From contig CM026426.1 of assembly GCA_014871385.1 (NCBI GenBank), positions 29,285,037-29,349,036 on the forward strand: a DNA stretch of 64,000 bases. Direction: 5' to 3'. Shown in pieces: positions 33,380 to 45,401 of the stretch. Position 1 is the stretch's first letter. Each line of letters begins with the position of its first letter. Made by a program: the position numbers and the translations under genes. Source of the DNA: Ceratodon purpureus (taxonomy: Eukaryota; Streptophyta; Bryopsida; Pseudoditrichales; Ditrichaceae). The notes under the pieces were generated by a model that was not told where the DNA came from, did not search any database, and saw only the letters and a list, made by a program, of their open reading frames with translations.

Positions 33380-33565
33380 TTACCTTTTACTGCTCCATTG
33401 TTTTTACTGACTGGTAACTTTTTAACTTTTTACCGTTACTTTTTACTGCTCGAGTATGTTTTTACTGACCGGTAACTTTTCCACTTTTTACCGCTACTTT
33501 TTACTGCTCGAATGGTTTTTACTGCCTAGTAACTTTTTGATTTTTACTACTACTTTTTACTGGTC
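33380..33565. repeat. Tandem repeat in leader of inner Ty3 element
   Basis: About three imperfect copies of a 58-bp unit with TTTTTACTGACCGGTAACTT and TTTTTACTGCTCGA words lie between the 5' LTR and gag. Copies start near 33401, 33459 and 33516. Short non-coding tandem arrays of this kind are common in plant Ty3 leaders. No function is assigned. Confidence 0.7.
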
Positions 33566-33899
33566 GTTTTTCACGCAACCTACTGTTCCTTTCCTGACTG
33601 TCTGAATTCAACAGTGGTTTGGAACATATCTGATACCCGTGACTATCCTCCCTCTGCTTTGGAGCTGTCCTCAGCTCCTGTGCCGTTGACTGATTTGCAT
33701 TGGCTCCTCTCCCACGAGATTCTAGAACCTGGCACCATCAGTTTCGAAATGCGCTCCAACTGCAGGATCTGTGGTCCTCCTGTAACGTTGATTGCTTGGA
33801 CATTGGCTCCTCCTCACTGGATTCTGGAACCTGATCTCCTCAGCCTCGAACTGTCCTCCTACGGCAGCATCTATGGTACTTCTGCTGCTGGAATCCTGG

Positions 33900-33985
33900 G
33901 ACTGTAATCCTATGACAGTAAATCTGTGACGGTAATCCTGTGACTGCGAATCTGTGACTGTAATCCTGTGACTGTAACCCTCTGC
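33900..33985. repeat. Short tandem repeat in leader of inner Ty3 element
   Basis: The word TGTGACTGTAATCC or close variants recurs about five times in 85 bp. It lies close to the primer site and 5' LTR. No coding function is evident. Confidence 0.65.
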
Positions 33986-34062
33986 CTTGGCCAGTGTGCC
34001 TGTCCACCTGTTTCAGAACTGTTCTCGACTGTACAGATTCGCAGCAAGAGCCACCTGATCCG

Positions 34063-34083
34063 TTCTTAATGCATGGTCGCCAA
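34063..34083 (-). other. Primer-binding site of inner Ty3 element
   Basis: On the minus strand, the bases right after the 5' LTR read TTGGCGACCATGCATTAAG. The TGG start is as expected for pairing to the CCA end of a tRNA. It is not the common initiator-Met type (TGGTATCAGAGC). The tRNA was not identified. Confidence 0.6.
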
Positions 34084-34725
34084 TGTTAAAGGGTGATTTA
34101 GCTTCACCCTTCAAAAGCTAATGTACTGTCTAGATCTAAGGAGAAACTCTCGAAATTTTAGTACCCACCTAACTAATCCTGCTCAACACCATTCTGCTCC
34201 TTAACAGTACCAGATTCCAACCATTCTGCCCTGATCTACTGCTCCATCAATGCAAGAACCCACAATGCAAGAACCCACAATGCCATTCCACCTTAAGCCC
34301 TAGCATTCAATGTACACAAATTCCAATGATCCAAGGCGGCTTTCTCATCATTACTCTTTTCATGTACAATCAGATCTGCCCCTAGATCCTGCTCCACAGT
34401 AGTAACATCCTCTCCTTACCTCCTAACCTCCTCTACCATACCACCATACCTCTGAAAACACTCACAAGACACAAGAGAGAGTGAGAGCCGCCATGCTCTC
34501 ACTCCTCACTACCCCCCAAACCCTAGCCGTCGTCATCCGCTGTCCGTTATTCATCCAAGTTGATTTTTCATCCGACTGTCAAAACTTCATCCAAAACGCA
34601 GTAACTAAGAAATCCGCAGTAACTAACTGTTTTACTGCTCCTAACTGTTTTACTGCCCCTAGCAGTTTACTGTTCTGCTCCTAAATTACTGCTCCTAGGT
34701 TAAAAGGCAGAAAATCCCTTTAACA
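34084..34725 (-). repeat. 5' LTR of inner Ty3 element
   Basis: This 642-bp direct repeat pairs with 21268-21910. It begins TGTTAAAGGG and ends CCCTTTAACA. Followed on the right by TATTG (34726-34730), the partner of TACTG at 21263-21267. Near-identity of the two LTRs points to a recent insertion. Confidence 0.95.
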
Positions 34726-34730
34726 TATTG

Positions 34731-36730
34731 TCAGATGGACTGTCTGAGAGATGTCCCCAATGATTTATTCCTTCACCATCCCACTCATTTGGTTGTTCAT
34801 AAGGGTTAGTAAAATGTTGTATAGTTGGAAGGGTTTCTGGAAGAGAGAGTTGGTAACTAATTCCTCATCGTTCCATCCTCTTCTAATACCTTCAATTGAA
34901 ACTTCCTGTACATAAGTACTAATAGGAGTACTTCTTCCTACTTCAGTAATATCTTCAATTTCATTAACCCAACTTTCTATTCCCGTAACAAAGGTTTGTA
35001 CAGCTTCATCAAAATAGGTTATAGGTGTTTCAAAATTAATTTGATTATGTGTGGAGAATTCATGTAGCTTAGATGATTCTCCAACCTCGGTTATGGATAG
35101 ACCTTTAAAAGGACTTCCTAAGTCTGACGAAGGAAGGGTAACTGGTTCTTCAACCTTCTTATCGTTTTCAGACTTTATTCTAATTGGAATAACTTTACTT
35201 GAAGATCCTCAAGTTAATCTTCTAAAAGCAAGTGACTGACAACAATTATAACGTGACTTTCCCTTTTCTTGTAAATCCTCGTCTTGTAATTCTAATTCCT
35301 CATTTAAAGAATCATTTTGTTGTTCCTTTAAAGAAGGTTCATTTAGAATTATTTCTTGACTTTCAACTGACTCAGTTGAATTATCAGGATTTAAATTTGA
35401 TGGGTTAGGTTCGTCTTTGCTTATGGGAGAAGGAATTGAGTTATAAACAGGATTTTCAATCACCAAGGTTATGGTTTGTTTTTCCTTTCTTTCTAACCAT
35501 CTTTTAAAACAATCATTTCTTGTAATGTTTTGTTGCTCTATTAATTCCTTCTTTCCTAGACATTGGTGAATGCCATTTAGACTTTAAGCATTGAAGCTTA
35601 AATCTCAATGAATTTTTATCCCCAATTTTAACAAAAGAAAAAGACTTAAAGTCTTACTATTTTTTTTATACACTCTACCTATTTCCTTTAACAATTACTT
35701 CCTTATTTCTCTTAAGAAAACTATTATGATCTTCCCAATTTTATTTTGTTTTGAGCAAACTTTAAATCGTCGAAAATAATTTAATCGCCCAAATTTGGCC
35801 ATTTCCCTCAATATTTCCTTTTCCGATTTTACGATTTTTAAAGTTTCTTTATTCCATTAAAATAGAGTAAAGTCTAACTTTTATTGGTATCAAACCAAAA
35901 GATTATCCAAGTGTTCATGGTAAAAGGTTCTACCTCAAATATTTCTTCAACCTCTTCTTCTTGAAAGTTTCTAAGATAATTATACTTGCTAATCAATTGC
36001 TCTATTAAGAAATTATTCACAGAAGTAATTCACCCTTCTTACTAATTTGATATATTTCTTTAGCTAAGAGGTGAATTAAAGCTTCCTCCTTTTTTTGTAC
36101 ACCCTCGTATATTATTAATTGTCGTCTTAATTTCAAAAGTTGTTCAATAATAGTCTCATTAGGAATTACCATGTTCTAAAGACATAATAATCCAAATAAA
36201 ACTACAATTGGACAATTGGAATCCTTAACTAGAAAGTCCGGGATCAAAACTTGACTATCTAATTTTTGAGGCCCATACTTAAAGACATAATTTTTTGTAT
36301 CTATCTTCTATCCATTCCATGCTCCACATCCTCTAGAGATTAAAGGTGAAGTTATGTTTTTCAACCTCCCGTATTGGGCAAACAAAAAGTGTAAATTGCT
36401 TTGTAAATATAGTTCTCTTTTAAAAACTATCAAAGCATTAAATTTTTTGCCACTATTCCAATTTTTTGATAATATTATCCTTTTGATATCAATGGGTAAT
36501 TAATCAAATTTGTTTTGTAGGTTTAAGTCAAATTTAGAATATGATGCACAAAATTGAAAACCTTGCCTAAAATACACACTTCTATAAACTCTATACAAGG
36601 CTACAAACAAATAGGATTCTTCAAAGAATAGATTTATGTTTTCTTGACTTACTTCCCATGGAAATATTGACATTTCCTGAGCATCATCTATTGATTGCTA
36701 ATCTCAACATTCACAATCAATATTCTACTT
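34731..36730 (-). pseudogene. Coding block upstream of gag in the outer Ty3 element
   Basis: Beyond the inner element the minus strand keeps coding character in several broken stretches. 34731-35466 is Ser/Glu/Asn-rich (for example 35466-35209, ENPVYNSIPSPISKDEPN), presumably the N-terminal side of gag. Further upstream 36174-36022 starts MVIPNETIIEQLLKLRRQL. 36180-36670 has a globular look with aromatic residues (FFEESYLFVALYRVYRSV; RELYLQSNLHFLFAQYGRL). I recognise no family for the upstream part. A coding region 5' of gag is unusual for Ty3 elements. It is a fossil with several breaks. Confidence 0.45.
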
Positions 36731-38383
36731 CACTTCGCTTACTACTAGATAAGTTAGCTTTAGAAAGTTTCACATGTATGATGTTTCTTAAGTTTTTATT
36801 GACTTAAGAACTATATATGCTTAGGTTACAACACCAAGAATTCCCTATTAATACTTACAACATTATTTCTTAAAAGATTCTTACACTACTCTATAGACAC
36901 CTTATGACGGAACCCTCTCCAGCATCATTCATTACTTATTCATTGATTCAATTGAATAAATAAAGCATTACTTACCTCAAGCAATTATTGAACTCCAATC
37001 TTCTCAATTCCAAGCAATTCCTCCTTGCACTTAGAAGGACGCTTAAGTTAGTAGATAATATTCTTATGATATAATTGATTTAAGGCTTTCTAATATAAAT
37101 GCATTACATGAATACATTGTGCAAACATCAATTCCATATTCAATTTCTTTACATCCTTCAATTCTTACAATGCACTAATTCATTCAATTCTTCTTGTAAG
37201 TCTTAAATTCATTCACATACTAAGTACTTCTTTACTCTCACATAAAACTCAAGTATTTACAACCACTTCTCAACTTTCAATCTTATCGCAATTACAATCA
37301 CTCTTAACACAATTAAGGTATTTCCTTAATTCTCAATGAAGTACTATTTAATTTTCACTTTAAATAATGCTAAACATTACTCCTCTCAAGTCAATGTTTG
37401 AAGCATTAAAACTACAAACACACACACAACAATTTCTACACAATTTCTTTATGCCAACTTGAAGAATCAACATATTCTTTATTGGAAAACTAGCTTTCAA
37501 GCTAGGACACACATTATACATCATGTGGTGATTTCCACCTCGAGGAAGAAGGAGATATAGTTGAATTTTTAAGAGGTGCACCCTTTCCCAAGGGGTGCGC
37601 CTTTAGGATAGCATCTATTCTTAAGGTCGTGACTCCCTATACAGTCGTACTCCTTAACATCTCTTAATAAGGGGTGTGTCTTTTATTATATTCAGATCTA
37701 TCATATCTCCTTAAGTTTTATTCTTTAAACTATTTACTTATTCTAATGTGAGCTAAGTTTCTTTAAGCCCTCTTTATAATCTAAGGTTTTTACTCTACTT
37801 AAAGCACTTAGTTTCTAATTTTTTAAAGTTTTATTGCTATATTTTTTCTTATTTTTAATAATTAGGGCTTAAAACTAAAAATTAGCTCTACACTCATGTA
37901 CTGGTCAATATGGCAGAGAATGGCTCTATCTTGAGTGGTCAATATGGCAGAGAGTGGAGAAGTCATGAATCTATCAATCACTTCCATTGATAGAGTTGTC
38001 AAGCGGCAAGAGCGTTCATATTAAACCAATAATGATGTTGGCGATGTGAAAGATAGTTAAAGCGGTAAGGGTAGCTAGTTATTACAAATGTTGCAACTAC
38101 TCAACAGCTACCAAGGTTGGTGTTCGGGTGCTAATCATGGTGATATCGGCCCCTCCAAAATCTAAATACTTGAGGAGAAGGGCTTATTTGAATTAGTCGG
38201 TAGCAGTTGGTTTTAAAGAATCGGAAAGCAGATACTATTGTAATTTCATAGCTAATTCGATATTGTAGTACCTAATAATTAATTCAATTTGAATTTTTGA
38301 ATTAGAAAAACCCAATATCATAGCAATTCTAATTTTTTGATGTATATTTATGACTTCTCTAGTTTTAGAAATTTTAAAGATTT
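36731..38383. other. AT-rich non-coding DNA
   Basis: I see no supported gene. A TG...CA-bounded LTR for the outer Ty3 element might lie here, but no copy matching 13.8-15.1 kb was found. A 17-bp direct repeat, GGTCAATATGGCAGAGA, occurs at 37903-37919 and 37937-37953. Confidence 0.5.
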
Positions 38384-39350
38384 TTGGCACCTCAAAAAGG
38401 ACTTAATTTCTACAAAACCTGCCATGCAGATATGGTTGGCTACAATGCCAAAGATGAGTCATTAGTGTGGCAATTAGATGATTGTTGTTGTTGGCAGATA
38501 GATTTGTGCTCAAATTCTTCCAATGCACAATTAACTTTAATGCAATTTTTTTGTAAATTGTCACAATAGTCTTCCAAAGTAGAAGTAACTTAGGAGCATG
38601 TCCTAGATTTCAATCGAGTGCCACTAGATAAAATGTTCATTCTAGACGGCCCTAATCTTACTCAAGAGATTTTGCAACACCATACTACTTCTATTCCAAT
38701 TACCAAACTATACCTTATATAAATCCTTTAAAGCATAAGCATTAATAAACAATTTTGCAAGCAAAGTGTGCTTGTATTTAAAGTAAAAACTTTGAATAAT
38801 ACCATATTGCCAAATGGATAGATGTTGTAGCTCTGTGGAATAGCACAGCCCGCAAGAGTACCAAATTTTTGTATAAAAATATTTTGATTCATTTTGGCTA
38901 TCCTCTCCATTTTGTCAATGATCAAGGTGTACATTTCAACATGGTCATATACAATTTAATGGTGCATTTTCTACTCCTCAATACAACTACTATAACATAT
39001 TATCGTGAGGAGAATGGACTAGCCAAATGGACTAACTAGGTTATTGTCCAACTTCTTCATAAACTCTCAGACAACAATCACAACAACTAGGATTGCCAAC
39101 AACTGACTAAATTGTTTGCATACAACGTTGTATTTAAAATGAGCACATGATATACACCCTTCTAGCTCCCCCACGACATTTATCCACTGATGCCTACCAA
39201 GTACTTTGTACCGACCGAGTAGAACCTCTTGATCAACCTTCTTCCCCAAAATCTGTATTAATTACCCATACAGATGACTTCGATGACCTTGAACGTTCAG
39301 ACAGAACATGTTACCAAGCCGTAGATATTCAAGGCATCAATTAATGGAAT
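38384..39350 (+). pseudogene. Decayed Ty3/gypsy remnant with integrase core
   Basis: Plus-strand translation around 38.79-39.03 kb gives a degraded integrase core: KSTKFLYKNILIHFGYPLHF, then VNDQGVHFN (the Asp box) and YYREENGLAKWTN, which corresponds to the GxAE-TN box of Ty3 integrases. Flanking sequence on both sides has weak coding character in the same direction. It carries many breaks and has no LTRs, so it is an old remnant. It lies in the opposite orientation to the two larger Ty3 elements and is not part of either. Confidence 0.65.
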
Positions 39351-40785
39351 CAGGCGCAATAGACACACACCAACGCCACCTATCAATTTAGATGAGATGA
39401 TTTGGTACTATGGTACCTTCAAGGATACAATATTTATCTCGTCTACAAAGAATATAGATGTGGACATCATCGTTTGGAAGGTTGTATAATTCTATTGAAG
39501 ATATAAGTCAATTGGGAAGAGTTCTTGGAGTTTGCAAACTATCCAGATCAAATTGTCATCAAAGTTATTATTTAGCCTTTTAGCTGAAAAGACTAGTAGG
39601 ATGAGTTGCACCAAGGGAATGTTCTAATTTTGAGAGTGGCGAGTTGACTTGATAGTGCGTATAGATGTGCATACATGGATCGGTCGAGGACATGTCAATG
39701 TGAAGAATAATGATGATAATTACTAAGGATACCGTTAGTATCTAGGGTAATTTTTATTGTATGGGGTTTAATTATCATGGTCTAGGAGTAAAAGGCATCA
39801 ATATCTGGAGTATTACAACCACGGACCACGAATGTTAGAAAGGTATTTTTTGGATAGATAGATCTTTTCGAGATTTGCGACAAGGGTTGATAGACACAGG
39901 ATTGGATTTGGTTGACAGTGGCATAGTTACTGGTAGGGTTTGATAACTATTGGACCATTCGTTGCCTATTTGACCACAATTGGTACACTTCAGAGTTTGT
40001 AGGGAAGTGTGCTATACTCACCGTGTTGGAAGTGAGACGACCTGGTCTTGGTGATTCTTCATTCGTGATGCAGGTGGAGACGACGGTGGAGGAAGTTTGT
40101 TTGTCGGGACTGACGGTAGCAACTTGAAGATACTCAAGTAACCATGCGCCGATGGTACTCAACATCAATATATTGTGAAGATGGCACCGTGAGATCTTCA
40201 GCCAAATACCGTTATCATTTGGTACAAACTGTTTGTTGAATTTTTGTACTCCAGTACAAAATTGGACGTCCGTTTGGTAATTTGTTTTGATGACATGGTA
40301 CTATCGTTTGAATGCTGCAAAATCATTATGGAGAAAGTTTTCCAAGTGAATCCTCCGCTAGTAAGCAAATCAATTAGATTTTTTTGGGTAAAGGAACTAC
40401 CCAATAACTCCAATTGTACAAAAGGTCGAGATTCACCAATAAGCGGAATAGCAGACTTAAATTCGCAACAGTGGTACTGGAAACACCTACTTTGTATTTT
40501 GAGTGTAGTACAGCTTTCCTTGAAGTGAGCGTAAAACGACTTGGTGGGGGCTTGGTAGGATAAAATAATCTTACATAAGGTTGAAACGGCAGGGTCGGAA
40601 ATACTGGGTTGGATAGCCGCCGAAGGGGTGGTTGATTTAGACAACAAGCAATGCAGGGTTGGTTAGTATTTCCTAGAGTTACTATATCGCTTCAATCTGA
40701 TCTTGCTAGAGCTGAGTCTGATCTGTTTAGAGCCGGCTTTCGACAAAGTTTACCATGTGGCTTGGGAGGGATGAGTGATTGTACC
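39351..40785. other. Intergenic DNA downstream of the methyltransferase gene
   Basis: No supported gene. A 149-codon open stretch on minus at 40198-40647 has no recognised motif and no splice links to the gene upstream. The last few hundred bases should include the 3' UTR and polyadenylation region of the methyltransferase gene, but no signal could be fixed. Confidence 0.5.
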
Positions 40786-43700
40786 CTAGTTATGCCAGAG
40801 GGGTTTTTGGCATGAGAGGAGCTTGTCCTTGCCGAAAGGACCACTCTCTGTTTCTAGAATGCGCGTCTTCCATAGCACGGACTTGGCCAATGCTTGCACG
40901 CGATCAGCCATTTCGTTCGACTCCCGGATCAGCACCCAGCCGCCTGGTCGCAGAATGCGGTCCATCTCCAACACAATATGTGCGATGTTGCACCTGGATA
41001 TCAAGAAAATCAATGCGCTACGTGAGCCTCTCAGCAATTGCTTCCAATCGTCTTTCCTTTGATAGCAATATGTGTGCACTCCAGCAGCGAACCCATCTGG
41101 AAAAAGTTCAATGAAAGACTGGAATTGATGAAAACAAGAGGACCTTGGTTGCTCGTGAGTGAAGAGCCCAACAGCATGCAGTAAATCATACGTTCTCGGG
41201 TAAGTGTCAAAAGGTTCACACCTGAATACGAAGCAACCAAAGCTCAGGGAAAGAATTACTTACCTTGCAAACTTCTGGAAGGAGTATTCAAAATACACAA
41301 ATAACAAAATAAAATGAGAAGCGTACAAAATTTAAAATTTTGAACAACGAATAGTAGACAGTCTCACCAATCGTGTGAGACGCCAAGGAGTCCCCGGTCG
41401 TAAATAGCAGGTAGAGTATTCGGTCCACTGAGCGGTACAACGTTCATGACCCACCAGTCTACTTTCTGGCTCACCAACGCTGTTGCGAAACTGCAGAAGC
41501 GGTTACAGGAAAAAATCTTAGATCACAGAGATCACGAATGCTTTATTTGAAATGATTCTAAGAAAACAATAACTGTGTGAGTCATTTCTTTGAGTAAGTG
41601 GGATCCTTACCCTCCATACATAGCGCGCATGTCCATGATATTTCGGAACTCTTCTTGGTGAAGGCCTAGACCTCGAAGGTAGCTCTTCACTATAGCATGC
41701 CAATATCTATGATCTGATTTGAACACCTGTGGCTTTGCTATTCCAGCATCCATGACAACAGTCTCCAGCCGTCGAGGGGGAGTCGACAATCTTGTGGGCC
41801 ATTCCAGAAGGTATCCACCAAGGCCATTTTCAGGGAGCAGTGTTATACATGGTTGCAGTGGAACATACCTACAGAATTTTAGCATGATCAGGACTTGGCG
41901 TTAATTTTGAGCATGAACACCTAAACTCCTCACAACATTGCAGATAATCGCTACTCTGCTTTAAAAAACGTAAAAAATCGCCAGAAAAACAGACTTACCA
42001 GGTTTTATCAGGATCAACGGTTGTATCACATAGTGGAGGGCCTATGTCCGAAGGTCGACTCTTTAAGCACACATTATTTACAGACTTACGCCAGATAGCA
42101 AAATGTCCATCATTCCCAACCTGTTCCCAACAAAGACGTTTTGCCAGCTCCTCCATATCTGCAGATTATGAAGACATTCCTGTAAATTATCATTTAAACA
42201 CAAGGGGCATGGCACAAGATTGAGTACTTATGTAGAGAACAGCGAGCAAATTGTCCAAGGCCGGGTACCTGTCCGAACGATATCCTGATCGTCTTCGGGC
42301 GACCACACGAAGTATGCACCAGCTCTAAGTACACGATCCACCTCTACCAGCAAAATTCCATCTGGTTGCACCAGCACAAACAACTTCAGAATAAACAGCA
42401 AAACCTTTGAACTTATACAGGCTCCTCAAGCTCTGAAATAATATGCAAGAAAACCAGGAAACTCTTGTACACTAACTTGGTACGGTTGCCTCTAAAACTC
42501 ACTCTGCGGAGAAATCAGAATCCACGGTGGCGATTATAACTGGAAAGGAAATGCTTTCTCACTATCAGCCCCTCTTACTCTAAGAAACATGACATGAGTA
42601 AAGAATGCCATACCATCGCGAGTCCAGGCAACCTGGCAGCGAGAGCAATGGATCAGATCAAAAGCTTGGCTGGGAAACAGAAGTCGGCGAGTTGCCAGAA
42701 CAGCAACAAGAGCTGGTACACCTCGCTCGAGTGCAAATTGACTTTCATGGCCATCCTTTGGAGCTATAGAAAGGGTGATGACATCTCGATCGAACAAGTA
42801 GGCTCCAAAACTTGCTACACCACAGCCAATATCAAGTGCAACGCGTGTACGACTTCCATAGCCAATGCCGGGTAGCATCTGCAGCACAATGACCATTTTC
42901 GCTCAAGATACCAAAACAAAAAAGGAGAGAAGATAAAAACACTGATTCATGTGAATAAAAATTTGACAATCGTCTAGTTCTTACTTCACCAATATGGTCA
43001 AGGTATCGATGAGCACCAAGAGTTGATTGAATGTCGCCGCCAGGAAATTTCAGCGTGTCTTCCACTTGCTTGATCCAATTCTCTCCGCCCTTGTCTGCCA
43101 AAAATTGTATGTATGGGACATTGCTGTAATGAATCTGCACCAAAAGGTATCGACATTGTGAACCCAAAAGCTAAAAACTACCAAACCAACGGAAATAAAT
43201 ATGATAGTTATAGAATAAGGCTGACCTCATCACAGCTTTTCGGCCACCTGATTGGGAGTTTATAATTAAGCGGCGCAGCAATCAAACAGCACATGGTCCC
43301 TCTTCGAGGACAATGCCGTTCCCAGATTTCGCCCCGAGTACTTGCTCTTAGCTTGGCAAGTGCACCAGCGTTATCAAGACAAGGAATATGATCCTTCCAC
43401 CTAGGAGCACACACTTCAATATTGTATTTCTTTAAGGTCTCGTTAGCTCCTGAGCTCCAAGATGAATAATAGTCTGACACATCTCTAACGTCCTGCAAAA
43501 GACAATCAGACACATCAAGAAATCTAAACTGCCTGGCAGCATCTAATTCCTTCAACACTCTCCTTCCGAATGCTCTAGCTAAACTACAAACCCTAATTAA
43601 CAAGAAAGTGGCTGCGTGACTCACACAGGACTACGAAATTCATGAGCTGTCTTTTAACCTAAAATGAAATTATCTTTAAAACACTGTAAAACCCTGTTCC

Positions 43701-44458
43701 AAAAGCACAGCGTTATCAACCTTACAGAGAAACTATTCAAGGTTGACAAACAATCGTAAAGAAACTTGAAGGTGTCTTGGCACCAGAATTCTTTTCACGA
43801 CACTAACAAACTCTATTGTAGGACGAGTATGAATTACCAGATCCAAGTCATTATCAGCTTCATCTCCGACTGCAACAATGTCACACAGAAATCCCCCATT
43901 GAAGTCTAAAACCCCCAGGGGTTCCAGGTTGGAACTATTAAAACCTGCAACGCAAGAAGCAAAGGAAGAGAGATCAGCATATAGAAATTTGAGGTCTCTC
44001 AAAGAGGGTTTAACCTAATACAATTGCCAAAGACGTGTAAAATGATGAAGAGCAACTGACCGAGCAGTCCATCCAAGAAGAAAAACTTCAACCGACAATT
44101 GATTGGCTACACCTACTAATTGACCGACTGCAGGCATGCCATTAAAACAGGGCGGACTTGACGCGACGACCACAACAGATATCAGATGCAGAAGTTGAGA
44201 AGCTCCAACTTTCGAATTCCTGTGTAACTCACCCGGAATCTGGACCTCTAATAGCCTCCTGCTGCTTCTTAATGTCTGCCCCAGCCGCTCGCCATTTTCA
44301 ACGTGGTCACAAGGACGCAGAACCCTCTCAACATCTCCGCTTCCTGAATCAAATCGACTCCGACCCGCCGAGGACGATTCAATTTCAACCAGAAGCACAA
44401 CCCAGAGCACCACACCCGCAACTGGCCGGCCGTGCAATGATCTTATCCGCGGCTCCAT
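40786..44458 (-). CDS. Putative SAM-dependent methyltransferase, PMT/QUA family (PMT11/12-like), 11 exons
   Basis: Exons: 44458-44233, 43944-43838, 43492-43226, 43134-42985, 42878-42614, 42361-42269, 42158-41999, 41868-41611, 41490-41368, 41221-41144, 40993-40786. All introns are GT-AG, all phases match, and the product is 644 aa. A short N-terminal tail and one hydrophobic segment (residues 13-26, [12 protein letters not shown]) predict a type II Golgi membrane protein. The lumenal part shows plant PMT family (Methyltransf_29) signatures: [24 protein letters not shown] (SAM site), [86 protein letters not shown] and [12 protein letters not shown]. Best match by memory is the Arabidopsis PMT11/PMT12 group. 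Members act on cell-wall polysaccharides, with pectin methylation suggested for QUA relatives. The substrate here is unknown. The exon 2 donor is the least certain junction. This is the only intact host gene found. Confidence 0.93.
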
Positions 44459-45220
44459 TCAAACTGCCCTCTTCAACAGCAGGAACTCCCAGTGCAGCCA
44501 AATTGCCACTCCTTCAAATTCTCAACCCGTCAAAATATATCGAAACCCTCAAAAAAAACGCCACAACTTCTTAAGGGTTGCCACCACTGTCACTATCGCT
44601 GCAAAGCTATCAAATTTTTCGGTGTATCTTAACAAGAAAATAGTTCTCGCATAAACCCATGTCAAATCCTCACATGGAAATACTTCACCCCGCGGGAAAA
44701 ATTGGTCCTGTTCCGATGAGCCGGATTCAAACTTCCACAAGAAGTGTGATAAGCTTGTGCAAATGGCTCCCGTCTTGGCTGAGATCTGGCCATTCTCGAG
44801 ATCAGAGGGCATCCTCACCGCCATGACTCATCAGGAAAAAAATCGGCAGTAGATGCAGAATTGAAATAATACTGCCGCTGGACGACAGCTGGCTCTGAGC
44901 AGTATAGGATTGCGGCAATATTGTATACTTAAATTCATCAATACGCGTAGACCAGTTTCAAATCAGTAGATAGATAGAAACACCAGCCAATACTGGCCGT
45001 TCGTAAGGCTACTGACCAGGTGCCCACATGACAGGGGGACAGTGAGACAAAACTACTCTCCTCTTTCGAGAATGGACGCTATAGTAACTAGAGAAAGAAC
45101 AGAACAAGATAGGAAGGAGGTAGGAGAAAATGAAGAGGGGTCGGTAGGGGGCTGGGGTTGGTAAGGGTTGTGGCTGTATGTAAAGAGATGTGTATGTTTA
45201 TATATATATATATATATATA
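44459..45220 (-). promoter_or_regulatory. Upstream region of the methyltransferase gene, cut by a Helitron
   Basis: This stretch holds the 5' UTR and proximal promoter of the methyltransferase gene by position. No clear TATA box or initiator could be fixed. A 91-codon open stretch (44824-44549, minus, starting MAVRMPSDLENGQIS) could be an upstream ORF or part of a 5' exon. A run of TA dinucleotides (45199-45220) ends exactly where the Helitron begins, so the element sits about 760 bp upstream of the start codon. Confidence 0.45.
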
Positions 45221-45250
45221 CTAGTGGGACCCGTGCCGTTGAGCACGTTG
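45221..45250 (-). terminator. Helitron 3' terminal hairpin and CTAG end
   Basis: The stem CGTGC/GCACG is at 45232-45236 and 45243-45247, with a six-base loop, 11 bases from the terminal CTAG (45221-45224). Helitrons need such a hairpin shortly before a CTRR end as the stop signal for rolling-circle transposition. Confidence 0.85.
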
Positions 45251-45401
45251 TCATTAGATTAATATTAAGGATTTTTAGAAACTCCAAAAAAGTTTATTAA
45301 AAAAAAATTTAAATTAAATTGAATAGTATATATTTTTGGAATAGTAAATGGAAATAAAGAAACAAAGAATTGAAATTTTGAAAAAAAAAAAATTGGAATT
45401 T

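Larger units (their letters stand above)
21268..34725 (-). mobile_element. Inner Ty3/gypsy retrotransposon, near-complete and young, 13.5 kb
   Basis: This element lies on the minus strand and is bounded by two LTRs (21268-21910 and 34084-34725) that begin TGTTAAAGGG and end CCTTTAACA. The target duplication is TACTG (21263-21267) and TATTG (34726-34730), 4 of 5 bases. Order in the element: 5' LTR, primer site, leader with tandem repeats, gag with zinc knuckles, protease, RT, RNase H, integrase, then several extra ORFs, polypurine tract and 3' LTR. The LTRs are identical by eye except for a few differences in the last 25 bases, so insertion is recent. gag-pol is interrupted about two or three times. 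RT and integrase wording and the absence of a chromodomain fit the non-chromovirus (OTA) branch. That placement is an inference. Confidence 0.9.
15118..36730 (-). mobile_element. Outer Ty3/gypsy retrotransposon, old and broken, carrying nested insertions
   Basis: Minus-strand gag (20641-21267), RT-RNase H and integrase (15150-17757) belong to one old Ty3/gypsy element. Coding character continues on the right, 34731-36730, upstream of gag. Two foreign blocks interrupt it: 17758-20640, and the complete younger Ty3 element 21268-34725. The coding regions carry many breaks, so this is an old copy. Neither LTR could be confirmed, so the outer limits are approximate. No chromodomain was seen after integrase. 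Confidence 0.7.

Noticed and set aside
35885-35896. TGGTATCAAACC resembling an initiator-tRNA primer site of a plus-strand LTR element
   Set aside because: No LTR end precedes it, and the surrounding DNA has minus-strand coding character belonging to the outer Ty3 element.
44158-44574. Plus-strand ORF of 138 codons over the first methyltransferase exon
   Set aside because: It is the antisense of exon 1 and the first intron of the minus-strand gene, whose splice phases and motifs are convincing.
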